Assembly: GCF_000422665.1 (NCBI RefSeq)
Contig: NZ_AUGM01000004.1
Span: 62,001 to 126,000 of the forward strand
Reading direction: 5' to 3'
DNA from: Ferrimonas senticii DSM 18821
GTDB lineage: Bacteria > Pseudomonadota > Gammaproteobacteria > Enterobacterales > Shewanellaceae
Length of the DNA stretch: 64,000 nt
Each line of letters begins with the position of its first letter. Within the stretch, counting starts at the first letter, position 1. The notes under the pieces were generated by a model. The model ran no database searches. It was not told the DNA's origin and saw only the letters and a program-made list of their open reading frames with translations. Positions 1 through 7,562 of the stretch are shown piece after piece. The translations under genes and the position numbers were made by a program.

Positions 1-95
1 TCGGCTTGGCTGGGATCAGCGGTGCATTCAATGCCGTAAGGAGCCAGTAGGCGCTGATAACGGTCGAAATGACGAGCAGAAAGTAGGGCAATCAT
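1..95 (-). CDS. N-terminal fragment of an unidentified protein, cut by window edge
   Basis: An open frame starts with ATG at 95 and runs to the window edge, giving about 31 residues beginning MIALLSARHFDRYQRLLAPY. The ATG overlaps the TGA stop of the upstream glycerophosphodiesterase gene (ATGA), the usual sign of translational coupling, and this is the main reason to believe it. I do not recognise the family from so short a piece; an N-terminus of a dehydrogenase-like Rossmann protein is only a guess. Confidence 0.5.
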   Translation of the reverse strand, partial: MIALLSARHFDRYQRLLAPYGIECTADPSQA

Positions 96-811
96 CAGCG
101 CCATCCTTGGGTTGATTGGCTTTGTTGTAGATAAGCGCGGCTGCGGCCGGGGAAGTCGGTGAACACCCCATCAACCCCAAGCGCGTTCATGCGGTCGAGA
201 TCGGCTGATCGATTGACGGTGTAGACGTAGACTTTAAGGCCGCGCTGATGGGCATCTTCCACCAAGGCGGCGTTAACGCCTCTGAGGTGGATGTGAACGG
301 CATCGGCATTGAGCTTGCTGGCGAATTTGGCCAAGCTGTGTGATCGTCGCTCGGTCAGGGCGCCAATGGCGTATTGTGGCGCCTGCTCGGCAAAGTGGCT
401 AAGCATGCGGTGATCAAAGGAGGAGACAATGATCTGCTCGGCTCGCAGCCCCAATTGCTGCTGAGCCTCAGCCAGCAGCGCCGGTAGCGGCCCACCACTG
501 CCTGCGCCTTTCAGTTCAATATTCAGGTCGATTCGGTCGCCGATAAGCTGCAGTACCTGCCACAGCGTTGGCACTGCTTCGCCATCACCGGCATCCAGTG
601 CTTGCAATTGCTCAAGCGAAAAGTGGCTGACTTGGCCGCTGCCGTTGGTGCGCTTATCGACACTGTCGTCGTGGATCACCACCAGTTCGCCAGCACAGAG
701 GTGCACGTCTAATTCGATGCCATCGGCGCCTTGTTCGATGGCCAATGCCATCGCTTTTAAGGTGTTTTCTGGTGCTTCGCCGCTGGCACCGCGGTGAGCA
801 ATGATCTTCAT
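95..811 (-). CDS. ugpQ: Glycerophosphodiester phosphodiesterase (GDPD family, UgpQ-like)
   Basis: Hydrolyses glycerophosphodiesters (deacylated phospholipids) to glycerol-3-phosphate and an alcohol. About 238 residues, the size of cytoplasmic UgpQ; no signal peptide is seen, so the periplasmic GlpQ type is unlikely. Family motifs are visible: AHRGASGEAPENT at the N-terminus (catalytic HR and metal Glu), GIELDVHL and VIHDD (metal ligands and second catalytic His), LNIELKG in the middle, and GVDGVFTDFPGR at the C-terminal end. I chose ATG at 811 because homologues begin just before the AHRG motif; an in-frame TTG at 829 would add six residues and would sit in the T-run of the psd terminator. 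It follows psd, so a role in phospholipid turnover is plausible, but the terminator between them suggests partly separate transcription. Confidence 0.85.
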   Translation of the reverse strand: MKIIAHRGASGEAPENTLKAMALAIEQGADGIELDVHLCAGELVVIHDDSVDKRTNGSGQVSHFSLEQLQALDAGDGEAVPTLWQVLQLIGDRIDLNIELKGAGSGGPLPALLAEAQQQLGLRAEQIIVSSFDHRMLSHFAEQAPQYAIGALTERRSHSLAKFASKLNADAVHIHLRGVNAALVEDAHQRGLKVYVYTVNRSADLDRMNALGVDGVFTDFPGRSRAYLQQSQSTQGWR

Positions 812-825
812 TGAGGGCTTATCCA

Positions 826-854
826 ACAAAAAAGAGGAACCTAAGTTCCTCTTT
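826..854 (-). terminator. Rho-independent terminator of psd
   Basis: Inverted repeat AAAGAGGAAC-CTAA-GTTCCTCTTT followed on the minus strand by a run of six T. It lies between psd and the GDPD gene. Confidence 0.8.
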
Positions 855-867
855 CAAATTCGTTAAC

Positions 868-1749
868 TTATTCGGCGACAGTCGCTTTGGTGGTCGCCAT
901 CATCTGCCCCAGGCGGGTTTGTGCACCCGGGGTAAAGCCAGCAACGAACTCATCGACAAAGCCTGGCGCAAAACAGGCAACGATGGTGCTGCCCAGTTTG
1001 AAGCGGCCCATCTCTTCGCCCTTTTCAAGGGTGACTGCGCCTTGGCCTTCGCTTGGGTAATCCCAGCACACCACCTGTTTCTCGCCACTTGGGGCGATGG
1101 TGCCGGCCCAGATGGTTTCAATCGAGGCAACAATGGTTGCCCCTACCAATACCATCGCCATTGGCCCGAATTCGGTATCAAACAGTGCCACCACACGCTC
1201 GTTACGGGCAAACAGGTTTGGCACGTTTTCAGCGGTCAGTGGATTTACTGAGAACAGATCCCCTGGGACAAAGATCATCTTGCGCAAGGTACCTTTGCAC
1301 GGCATGTGAATGCGGTGGTAATCCTGCGGCGACAGGTAGATGGTGGTGAAATGGCCGTCGCGGAACTGATCGGCGTCGCTGGCGTAACCGCCCAGCAGGG
1401 TATCAACGGTGTAGTCGTGACCCTTCGCTTGGATGATGCGGTTAACCTTGATTGGACCGGCTTGGCTAACACGGCCGTCGACCGGCTGACACAGGGTTGT
1501 GTCATCGCCGATGATTGGCCGAATACCGGGCTTTAGTTCACGGGTGAAGAAGTCGTTAAAAGTGGCGAAGCGAGTGGTGTCTTCGATCAGCGCTTCATCC
1601 ATGTTGATCTTGTACTGCTTTACAAACCAATTAATGGCGGCGGTGGTTACCTTGCCACATTCCGCGCTGGCAAAGCGGCCGACCAGACGCGATAACGCGT
1701 GCTGCGGCAGCAGGTATTGCAGTTTCACTTTCAGTTGGTCTAAAGACAC
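868..1749 (-). CDS. psd: Phosphatidylserine decarboxylase proenzyme
   Basis: Converts phosphatidylserine to phosphatidylethanolamine at the inner membrane. 293 residues, about the length of E. coli Psd. The self-cleavage site that makes the alpha and beta chains and the pyruvoyl group is visible as FKLGSTIV near residue 252; further family motifs include PVDGRV and the HRIHMPC segment. The start is GTG at 1749 with AGAGGC upstream as ribosome binding site. It sits 13 bp after rsgA on the same strand, the conserved rsgA-psd arrangement of gammaproteobacteria, and is closed by the hairpin at 826-854. E. coli has mscM after psd; here the next gene is a GDPD phosphodiesterase. Confidence 0.97.
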   Translation of the reverse strand: MSLDQLKVKLQYLLPQHALSRLVGRFASAECGKVTTAAINWFVKQYKINMDEALIEDTTRFATFNDFFTRELKPGIRPIIGDDTTLCQPVDGRVSQAGPIKVNRIIQAKGHDYTVDTLLGGYASDADQFRDGHFTTIYLSPQDYHRIHMPCKGTLRKMIFVPGDLFSVNPLTAENVPNLFARNERVVALFDTEFGPMAMVLVGATIVASIETIWAGTIAPSGEKQVVCWDYPSEGQGAVTLEKGEEMGRFKLGSTIVACFAPGFVDEFVAGFTPGAQTRLGQMMATTKATVAE

Positions 1750-1762
1750 GAGTTGCCTCTAT

Positions 1763-2815
1763 TTACTTGTCGTTCAGTGGATCGATGAAGTGACGGGTAG
1801 ACCGATCAGTTTCCATCGTTTCCAAAATTCGATGATAGTTATCAAAGCGTTGCAGGCTGATTAGGCCATCTTCAGCGGCCTGACGCAATGCGCAACCGGG
1901 ATCATTGCCGTGCTTACAATCACGGAATTTACAGCCGCCAAGGTAGTCTCGGAACTCTTTAAAGCCCCAAGTCACCCGTTCTGGTGCTAGATGCCACAGC
2001 GCAAATTCGCGCACCCCAGGGGAGTCGATCAGGTCGCCACCTTGCGGGAAGCGTAGCAAACGGGCGGTGGTAGTGGTGTGCTGGCCCAGACCGGAGTTCT
2101 CCGAGACGTCGCCGACTTCCAGATTCAGCTCTGGCATCAAGGTATTTACCAGCGATGACTTACCGACGCCGGACTGACCAACGAAGATGCTGATGTTGTC
2201 TTTAAGCAACGCTTCCAACTCCGCCATACCTTGGCCGGTGTGGGAGCTCACTAAATGGATCGGGTAACCGATCTGGCGGTATGGCTCGAGGATCTCCTCG
2301 ACAATGGCCATGCCTTCATCATCCAGCAGGTCGACTTTATTGAGCACTAAGATCGGCGGAATGCCGGTGTCCTCGGCGGCCACGAGGTAGCGGTCGATGA
2401 TCATCGCCGATAGCTCAGGCACTACCGCCGAGACGATCAGCATCTGATCGATGTTGGCGGCAACGGGTTTAAGGCCATCGTAATAGTCGGGGCGCTTCAG
2501 TTCACTGCGACGTGGGTGTACGGCCTCGACGACGCCGGCGATCCCAGCGTTGATCTCATTACCTTGGCGCCAAGCGACCTCATCGCCCACCACCACACTG
2601 CCGATGGTACGGCGCAGGTTACAGCGATACACCTCGCCGGCTTCAGTTTCGACATCGGCGTGTTGGCCGAAGCGGCTGACAATGCGGCCCCAGATCTGCG
2701 GGCCCAACTGATCGTTGTCCCATTGGGCTTCGCCTTTGCCTGCCAGACGTTTGTCGCGATTGGCGCGAACCCGTCGCAGTTGGCCCTTGGTTAGCCGTTT
2801 CTTCGCTTTGCTCAC
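1763..2815 (-). CDS. rsgA: Ribosome small-subunit-dependent GTPase RsgA
   Basis: Circularly permuted GTPase that checks the decoding centre during late 30S maturation. An N-terminal OB fold (around [14 protein letters not shown]) is followed by the permuted GTPase: NKVDLLD (G4) comes before [10 protein letters not shown] (G1) and DSPGV (G3). The C-terminal zinc-binding segment [14 protein letters not shown] is present. With GTG at 2815 the protein has 350 residues and begins [12 protein letters not shown], matching the usual MSKNKLSKGQ start; a TTG two codons upstream is the alternative. AGG about six bases ahead supports the GTG. Divergent from orn, the common gammaproteobacterial layout. 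Confidence 0.96.
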   Translation of the reverse strand: MSKAKKRLTKGQLRRVRANRDKRLAGKGEAQWDNDQLGPQIWGRIVSRFGQHADVETEAGEVYRCNLRRTIGSVVVGDEVAWRQGNEINAGIAGVVEAVHPRRSELKRPDYYDGLKPVAANIDQMLIVSAVVPELSAMIIDRYLVAAEDTGIPPILVLNKVDLLDDEGMAIVEEILEPYRQIGYPIHLVSSHTGQGMAELEALLKDNISIFVGQSGVGKSSLVNTLMPELNLEVGDVSENSGLGQHTTTTARLLRFPQGGDLIDSPGVREFALWHLAPERVTWGFKEFRDYLGGCKFRDCKHGNDPGCALRQAAEDGLISLQRFDNYHRILETMETDRSTRHFIDPLNDK

Positions 2816-2885
2816 CGTCAACCTGTGTATTCGTTAAAAGACCTCGTATGATACACGGTTCTGCAATAAGGGAGTTAACACACCG

Positions 2886-3431
2886 ATGCCACAAGATGCC
2901 AACAACCTAATCTGGATCGATCTGGAGATGACTGGTTTGGATCCGATCGAGCATAAGATCATTGAGATCGCCACCATTGTTACTGATAGCCAACTGAACA
3001 TTTTGGCGGAAGGGCCAGTGCTGGCGATCCGTCAAAGCGAAGAAGAGCTGGCGAAGATGGATGAGTGGAACCAGAACACCCATGGTGGCAGCGGTCTGCT
3101 GGACCGGGTTCGTAATGATTCCGTGTCCATTGAAGAAGCACAGGCACAGACCTTAGCGTTTCTGGCTGAGTGGGTGCCGGCAGGCAAATCGCCAATTTGT
3201 GGTAACAGCATCGGCCAAGATCGTCGTTTCTTGGTTAACTACATGCCAGAGTTGGAAGCGTACTTCCATTATCGTTACTTGGATGTAAGCACCATTAAAG
3301 AGCTGACTCGTCGTTGGCAGCCAGAGTTGCTGAACCAATTTAAAAAGCAGGGATCTCATCTGGCATTGGACGATATTCGCGAATCTATCGCTGAATTGTC
3401 ATTTTATCGCCAGACTGTTTTCAAAATTTGA
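2886..3431 (+). CDS. orn: Oligoribonuclease
   Basis: DEDDh 3'-5' exoribonuclease that degrades 2-5 nt RNA, including pGpG from c-di-GMP breakdown. 181 residues, the standard length. Exo motifs visible: IDLEMTGLD near the N-terminus (catalytic D and E), [11 protein letters not shown] in the middle, and the C-terminal [11 protein letters not shown] segment carrying the catalytic His and Asp. Divergent from rsgA with about 70 bp between the two starts; the tRNA-Gly promoter begins just after its stop codon. Confidence 0.97.
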   Translation: MPQDANNLIWIDLEMTGLDPIEHKIIEIATIVTDSQLNILAEGPVLAIRQSEEELAKMDEWNQNTHGGSGLLDRVRNDSVSIEEAQAQTLAFLAEWVPAGKSPICGNSIGQDRRFLVNYMPELEAYFHYRYLDVSTIKELTRRWQPELLNQFKKQGSHLALDDIRESIAELSFYRQTVFKI

Positions 3432-3460
3432 GCAGTCAGAAAAAATTGCCAAATCGGGGG

Positions 3461-3488
3461 TTGCCAGCCAAAGGAATTCCCTTATAAT
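3461..3488 (+). promoter_or_regulatory. sigma70 promoter of the tRNA-Gly cluster
   Basis: TTGCCA (3461-3466) and a perfect TATAAT (3483-3488) with 16 bp spacing, followed by a GC-rich discriminator GCGCCC. That discriminator is typical of stable-RNA promoters under stringent (ppGpp) control. Confidence 0.8.
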
Positions 3489-3533
3489 GCGCCCTCGCTT
3501 CCGGCAACAAATGTTGTTTAAAGCGCGATAGAT

Positions 3534-3609
3534 GCGGCACTAGCTCAGTTGGTAGAGCGCAACCTTGCCAAGGTTGAGGTCACGAGTTCGAACCTCGTGT
3601 GCCGCTCCA
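3534..3609 (+). tRNA. glyV: tRNA-Gly (anticodon GCC), copy 1
   Basis: 76 nt including an encoded CCA. Acceptor stem GCGGCAC pairs with GTGCCGC, the D-arm AGCTCAGTTGGTAGAGC and T-arm with GTTCGAA are canonical, and the anticodon loop reads CTTGCCAAG with GCC. First of three identical copies at 134-bp spacing. Confidence 0.97.
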
Positions 3610-3667
3610 AATTAAAAGATGTTTCGATGACCAAGTCGGGATGTCGGCGAAAGCCAAAATAGATTAA

Positions 3668-3743
3668 GCGGCACTAGCTCAGTTGGTAGAGCGCAACCTT
3701 GCCAAGGTTGAGGTCACGAGTTCGAACCTCGTGTGCCGCTCCA
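3668..3743 (+). tRNA. glyX: tRNA-Gly (anticodon GCC), copy 2
   Basis: Same 76-nt sequence as the copy at 3534, with encoded CCA. The 58-bp spacer before it is almost identical to the one after it, so the array arose by tandem duplication of a 134-bp unit. Confidence 0.97.
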
Positions 3744-3801
3744 AATTAAAAGATATCTCGATGACCAAGTCGGGATGTCGGCGAAAGCCACAATAGATTA
3801 A

Positions 3802-3877
3802 GCGGCACTAGCTCAGTTGGTAGAGCGCAACCTTGCCAAGGTTGAGGTCACGAGTTCGAACCTCGTGTGCCGCTCCA
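3802..3877 (+). tRNA. glyY: tRNA-Gly (anticodon GCC), copy 3
   Basis: Third identical copy, followed within ten bases by a strong intrinsic terminator. The three are probably one transcript from the promoter at 3461-3488. Confidence 0.97.
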
Positions 3878-3886
3878 AATTAAGAA

Positions 3887-3914
3887 AAGACCCAGCCTTC
3901 GGCTGGGTCTTTTT
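3887..3914 (+). terminator. Terminator of the tRNA-Gly operon
   Basis: Stem AGACCCAGCC / GGCTGGGTCT with a short TTC loop, followed by TTTT. Confidence 0.9.
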
Positions 3915-3966
3915 GTTTCTGTGTCCTGCAATTATCCACAAACAGTCCATCACAACCCTATCGTAG

Positions 3967-3984
3967 CCGAGAACCGGTTCTCGG
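3967..3984. repeat. 18-bp perfect palindrome
   Basis: CCGAGAACCGGTTCTCGG reads the same on both strands. It stands alone between the tRNA terminator and the cupin terminator. It could be a protein-binding site or a hairpin remnant; no neighbouring promoter ties it to a gene. Confidence 0.4.
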
Positions 3985-4036
3985 AATTGGGTTGCAGAAA
4001 CCCTCTGACTCTGCCTGAAAACAGGTTGTCGGCCAC

Positions 4037-4066
4037 AACAAAAAACGCCTCCAGTTGGAGGCGTTT
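4037..4066 (-). terminator. Terminator of the cupin gene
   Basis: Stem AAACGCCTCCA / TGGAGGCGTTT with a two-base loop and, on the minus strand, a run of T. It lies six bases after the stop codon. Confidence 0.85.
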
Positions 4067-4071
4067 GGGGG

Positions 4072-4557
4072 TCAGTTGCCAATGCCTGGGCGGCTTAAGC
4101 GACGAACCACGTCATCGTGCTGTGGGTACTGCGCTAATAAGGTCTCTTGGCTGAACAGCTCGAAGTCATCGAAGGTGAAGCCGGGCGCTACCATACAACC
4201 TACCAACGAAAAGCCATCATTATTCATTGCCGAACCGAAGATATAGCCTTTAGGTACCAATACCTGTGGTTGTTCACCGTTAGCGATATCTAACCCTAGC
4301 TGAGCGGTGATCAGTTGACCTTGAGGATCAATCATGTAGATGGTTAGTGATTGGCCGGCATGGAAGTACCACATCTCATCGGCAGTTAAGCGGTGGAAGT
4401 TAGAGACTTCGCCAGTACGCAGCAGAAAATAGATGCTGGTCCAAAGTTGGCGGCGATCATCAAAGCCATCTTGTGAGCGGAATGAGGAGCGGTAGTAGCC
4501 ACCTTCAACGTGTTGTTCCAGTTGTAGGTGGTTAATGAAATAGTCGGCGTTATGCAT
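4072..4557 (-). CDS. Cupin superfamily protein (DUF985, YML079W-like)
   Basis: 161 residues of the cupin_5/DUF985 family, small beta-barrel proteins of unknown role. Visible family features are the N-terminal HLQLEQHVEGGYYRS, then IYFLLRTGEVSNFHRLTADEMWYFHAG, the typical segment with the barrel His residues, and a C-terminal GCMVAPGFTFDDFEL. No signal peptide. It stands alone, between the OmpA-lipoprotein gene upstream and the tRNA cluster downstream, with its own terminator. Biochemical function cannot be inferred from sequence or context. Confidence 0.85.
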   Translation of the reverse strand: MHNADYFINHLQLEQHVEGGYYRSSFRSQDGFDDRRQLWTSIYFLLRTGEVSNFHRLTADEMWYFHAGQSLTIYMIDPQGQLITAQLGLDIANGEQPQVLVPKGYIFGSAMNNDGFSLVGCMVAPGFTFDDFELFSQETLLAQYPQHDDVVRRLSRPGIGN

Positions 4558-4577
4558 GTTTTTCTAAATATCGGGTA

Positions 4578-4605
4578 CAAAAAAGGAAGCTCGATTGAGC
4601 TTCCT
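4578..4605 (-). terminator. Terminator of the OmpA-family lipoprotein gene
   Basis: Stem AGGAAGCTC / GAGCTTCCT with a GATT loop and a minus-strand T-run. Confidence 0.8.
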
Positions 4606-4640
4606 AGATGATATCGCGTTACTGAGGTTAATTCAGGCGC

Positions 4641-5303
4641 TTATGGGGTTGGGATCAGCAGCACTTCAACGCGGCGATTGAGGGCGCGGCCCTGAGTTGT
4701 ATCGTTGCTGGCGATTGGTCGCAGCGGACCATAACCGGCGGTGCTTAAACGGTAGCTGGCAACGCCTTGGCGGGTTAGCTCATCAGCCACGGTTTCGGCG
4801 CGTTCAATCGACAGGCGCTGGTTCAGCTCGGCGCTGCCGGTGCTGTCGGTGTGGCCAGTGACCTCCAGACGAGTCTTTTCGTATTTGGCGAGCACCATTG
4901 CAACGCCAGACAAGGTGTTGGTCGCGCCCGCTTTTAATGCCGATTTACCGGAATCGAAGGTTAGGGTATTTGGCAGCACCAACTGAATATTGTCACCGGT
5001 GCGTTTGACGCTAACGCCGGTGCCAGCCAGTTGATTGCGCAGTTCAGCCTCTTGCTTATCCATGTAGTGACCGACGCCGCCCCCCAGCAAACCACCGGCT
5101 GCGGCACCGATCAGGGCACCTTTGCCGCGATCGCTTTTAGATGAACTGGCAGCACCAATGATGGCACCGGCTAGGACACCACCGATGGCACCTTTGGTGG
5201 CGCTATTGGTCTTTTGTTCGCCGGTGTACGGGTCGTGGCTGGTGGTGGCACAACCGCTCAGCAGAGTCAGTGAGACAGCGATGGCGCAAAGGGAGTTTTT
5301 CAT
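4641..5303 (-). CDS. yiaD: OmpA-family lipoprotein with glycine zipper (YiaD-like)
   Basis: 220 residues. The signal peptide ends in a lipobox LSGC (Cys18), so the mature protein should be a lipoprotein. Next comes a glycine-zipper segment (about residues 35-80, GAIGGVLAGAIIGAAS and GGLLGGGVGHYMD) and then a C-terminal OmpA peptidoglycan-binding domain with TLTFDSGKSALK, the TGHTDSTG core and NRRVEVLL. The architecture matches E. coli YiaD, an outer-membrane lipoprotein that suppresses BAM defects when overproduced. The exact role here is inferred from the family. Monocistronic, with its own terminator. Confidence 0.88.
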   Translation of the reverse strand: MKNSLCAIAVSLTLLSGCATTSHDPYTGEQKTNSATKGAIGGVLAGAIIGAASSSKSDRGKGALIGAAAGGLLGGGVGHYMDKQEAELRNQLAGTGVSVKRTGDNIQLVLPNTLTFDSGKSALKAGATNTLSGVAMVLAKYEKTRLEVTGHTDSTGSAELNQRLSIERAETVADELTRQGVASYRLSTAGYGPLRPIASNDTTQGRALNRRVEVLLIPTP

Positions 5304-5419
5304 CGGTACGTGTTCCTTTGATATTGGTCGCAGGCCATTATTGGATGCTTTAGCTAACGGCGCTTTGCGCTACGTTAACTTCTATATTGATTGACTCACC
5401 AAAATGAAGATGGTTCAGC

Positions 5420-5692
5420 ATGAATAAGGGTGTGATTGTAACGTTTGCGTTGATGATGACCACTATTGCGGTCGAAGCGGCTGAGTACCAAGTGGCATCA
5501 TGGCGTTGTGGCACCGGATTGGTTAAGGCTGGCGACAGTCGCAGCCATTTGATTAAGCGTTGTGGTAAAGCGGATGGTGAGCGGCGGCTCAAAAAAGGGG
5601 TAAAAGCGTATACCTACGTTGGCAAGCGAGGGCCAACAACGGTGGTGACCGTTGAGAAGGGAGTAGTCACCACCATTACGCAGCATCGATAG
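5420..5692 (+). CDS. DUF2845 family small secreted protein
   Basis: 90 residues with a signal peptide (MNKGVIVTFALMMTTIAVEA, predicted cleavage near residue 21). The mature part has the DUF2845 pattern: two cysteines in WRCGTGLV and LIKRCGKAD, which could form a disulfide in the periplasm, then a short beta-rich tail with TYVGKRGP. No function is known for the family. It stands alone on the plus strand, convergent with rraB; the stop codons are only a few bases apart. Confidence 0.75.
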   Translation: MNKGVIVTFALMMTTIAVEAAEYQVASWRCGTGLVKAGDSRSHLIKRCGKADGERRLKKGVKAYTYVGKRGPTTVVTVEKGVVTTITQHR

Positions 5693-5696
5693 CCGA

Positions 5697-6056
5697 TTAC
5701 AATTCGTCGTCTTGGTCGTCGAATTCGTCTTCTGGCTCAAGCATGCCCCAGCCGTCGGTCTTGCCTTTAAACTGCTTACACAGCTTGTTTAGCAAGGTTT
5801 CGATGGCGGTGATGGCGTCGTACTCTGGCACCATCTCTTGCTGCAGGCGCAGTTCCCACATGTTGGCGTCGTCGGCGAAGTTCACGAACAGGCCAGCACC
5901 TTCGAACTCGCGGGCAACGCGAGCGGCGGCATCGTTGGCTTGTTGTTCTTCAGCGAAGATCACATAGAAATCCAGCATGTATGACTGGCTGAGATCGATG
6001 CCTTCGCCCTGCATCAGTTCAAGCAGTTCGCCGTTGGCGTCATTTGGAAAAGACAT
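5697..6056 (-). CDS. rraB: Regulator of ribonuclease activity B
   Basis: 119 residues of the RraB (DUF1260) family. RraB binds RNase E and changes the composition of the degradosome, inhibiting cleavage of a subset of transcripts. The start MSFPNDANGELLELM, the central MLDFYVIFAEE strand and the very acidic C-terminus (EPEDEFDDQDDEL) are typical. AGGA lies eight bases before the ATG. It follows the S4-domain gene by 13 bp and is probably cotranscribed with it. Confidence 0.92.
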   Translation of the reverse strand: MSFPNDANGELLELMQGEGIDLSQSYMLDFYVIFAEEQQANDAAARVAREFEGAGLFVNFADDANMWELRLQQEMVPEYDAITAIETLLNKLCKQFKGKTDGWGMLEPEDEFDDQDDEL

Positions 6057-6069
6057 AGCGTTGTCCTAA

Positions 6070-6384
6070 TTAAAATTTAATGGAAGGGCGGCCTTTAGGC
6101 TTAGGCGCTTGCTTTGGCTTATCGGCTTTGGCTGGCTTGACCCGCATCTCTGCTGGGGCCGAGCTGGCTTTGATAAGCACCGCATCGTCGCCGAAAATGA
6201 CATTGTCACCGGCCACCAGTTTACGGCGCTTACGGGTTTCGACCTCGTGATTGACCAATACGTGGCCATCACCGATCAGCATTTTCGCTTCGCCACCGGC
6301 GCCAACCCAACCTTGGATTTTGAGCACTTTGTAGAGCTCGATGTAGTCATCGCCAGGATGCAGTTCTAAAACCTGAGTGGTCAC
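6070..6384 (-). CDS. S4-domain RNA-binding protein (YbcJ/RlbA-like)
   Basis: About 104 residues. The first 70 form an S4 domain like E. coli YbcJ: YIELYKVLKIQGW, then GGEAKMLIGDGHVLVNHEVE and TRKRRKLVAGD. The tail of about 30 residues is rich in Lys, Pro and Ala (VKPAKADKPKQAPKPKGRPS) and has no counterpart in the shorter E. coli protein. I chose the GTG at 6384, which aligns with family N-termini; the open frame continues upstream for 35 codons without a better start. YbcJ-type proteins bind RNA, but the target is not established. Confidence 0.8.
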   Translation of the reverse strand: MTTQVLELHPGDDYIELYKVLKIQGWVGAGGEAKMLIGDGHVLVNHEVETRKRRKLVAGDNVIFGDDAVLIKASSAPAEMRVKPAKADKPKQAPKPKGRPSIKF

Positions 6385-6449
6385 TCGAATAGGCCTTTTT
6401 ATTACGATATTGGCGCGATTATAGCGAGTTTCGTGTCGTGGTGAGGCTA

Positions 6450-6478
6450 AAAATAAAGGAGAGCCGAAGCTCTCCTTA
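6450..6478 (-). terminator. Terminator of the yebC-like gene
   Basis: Stem AAGGAGAGC / GCTCTCCTT with a CGAA loop and an interrupted T-run (TTTATTTTT) on the minus strand. Confidence 0.65.
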
Positions 6479-6506
6479 GTTATCGACACTCGTTAACGAG
6501 TAACGA

Positions 6507-7223
6507 TTACATTTCAGCGTTGTGGTACACGTTCTGAACGTCGTCACAATCTTCCAGCGCCGCCAAGAACTTCTCGAATGCGGCTACGTCGTCGCCTTCG
6601 ATCTTGGTGTAGTTCTGCGGTACGAAGGAGATCTCTTCGATTTCGAACTTGATCTCTGGCATGGCGTTGGTCAGACAGGTCTTAACCTTAAAGAACTCAG
6701 TCTGTGGTGCGAATACGGTGGTCATGCCGTCTTCTACTTCCACGTCGGTCACGTCCACGTCATCCATCATCAGCATTTCCAGAATGCCGTCTTCGTCTTC
6801 GCCTTCAAAAGCGAAGATGCACTGATGGTCAAACATGTGCGCACAGGTGCCAGGGGAGCCCAGCTTAGCGTCGTTTTTAACGAACGCCTGACGTACGTCG
6901 GTGTAGGTACGCTTGTTGTTGTCGGTCAGACAGTCCACGATCACCATGGTGTTGCCTGGGCCGAAACCTTCGTAGCGCATTGGCTCGTAATCTTCGCCAG
7001 CGCCACCTACTGCCTTGGCAATCGCTTTTTCGATTACGTGGCCAGGAACCTGATCTTTCTTAGCCTTTTCCATCAAGCTGCGCAGCGAGATGTTGGTGTC
7101 TGGATCTGGGCCACCGTTCTTGGCTACCACGTAGATCTCTTTGGAGTATTTGGAATAAACCTTGGTTTTTACACCAGCGGTTTTAGCCATTGCATTCTTG
7201 CGGACTTCAAACGCGCGTCCCAT
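6507..7223 (-). CDS. YebC/PmpR (TACO1) family protein, YeeN-type paralogue
   Basis: 238 residues of the TACO1 family, whose members aid translation of difficult (for example polyproline) motifs or act as transcription regulators. It starts [15 protein letters not shown], the MGRxxx start of E. coli YeeN rather than the MAGHSKW start of YebC. The core [19 protein letters not shown] is clear, and the C-terminus [10 protein letters not shown] is characteristic. Start ATG 7223 is preceded by GAGAGAG; upstream in-frame codons were discarded because homologues begin with MGR. A ruvABC-linked YebC is presumably elsewhere in the genome. Confidence 0.88.
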   Translation of the reverse strand: MGRAFEVRKNAMAKTAGVKTKVYSKYSKEIYVVAKNGGPDPDTNISLRSLMEKAKKDQVPGHVIEKAIAKAVGGAGEDYEPMRYEGFGPGNTMVIVDCLTDNNKRTYTDVRQAFVKNDAKLGSPGTCAHMFDHQCIFAFEGEDEDGILEMLMMDDVDVTDVEVEDGMTTVFAPQTEFFKVKTCLTNAMPEIKFEIEEISFVPQNYTKIEGDDVAAFEKFLAALEDCDDVQNVYHNAEM

Positions 7224-7562
7224 CTGGGTCTCTCTCTTGTTCAAAAGGTTGCTAGTTAACCGAGCAAGTTTACCAGTTGTCACCACAACGGCAAAACCGC
7301 CAAATCAGTGATAATCACTCATGGTTGCTTGAACGTTACCATTGGTGCAGCAGCCAAGGGGATTTTAGTTTTGGTCAATGCTGCAGGTGGCGACAAAAAG
7401 GATGGTGAACATCGTTGCGAAAGCAAGTTAACTGCGCGGCAGTTCGGCAACAGCTCGCGGCAATGACTTGATTGTTTGGCATCATAAATTCGCGTTTTTC
7501 GCTGATTTTTCTTAACTCGGCGGTGCTACACTGGTGGGCTGTTTTCTCTGGTCGTTGTTACT
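7224..7562. other. Intergenic region without a recognisable gene
   Basis: 339 bp between two divergent genes. No small ORF with a ribosome binding site, no tRNA and no strong hairpin was found. It must hold promoters for the yebC-like gene and the helicase, but no convincing -35/-10 pair stands out. Confidence 0.5.

Larger units (their letters stand above)
3534..3877 (+). repeat. Tandem repeat of a 134-bp tRNA-Gly unit (2.6 copies)
   Basis: Starts at 3534, 3668 and 3802 are exactly 134 bp apart. The two full spacers (3610-3667 and 3744-3801) differ at only a few positions, such as GATGTTTCG versus GATATCTCG and CCAAAAT versus CCACAAT. Confidence 0.9.

Noticed and set aside
3534-3877. Direct-repeat array of unknown type
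   Set aside because: The repeats are tRNA-Gly genes with duplicated spacers.
6522-7259. 245-residue open frame opposite the yebC-like gene
   Set aside because: Antisense shadow caused by codon bias of the real gene; the composition is not protein-like and the real family match is on the other strand.
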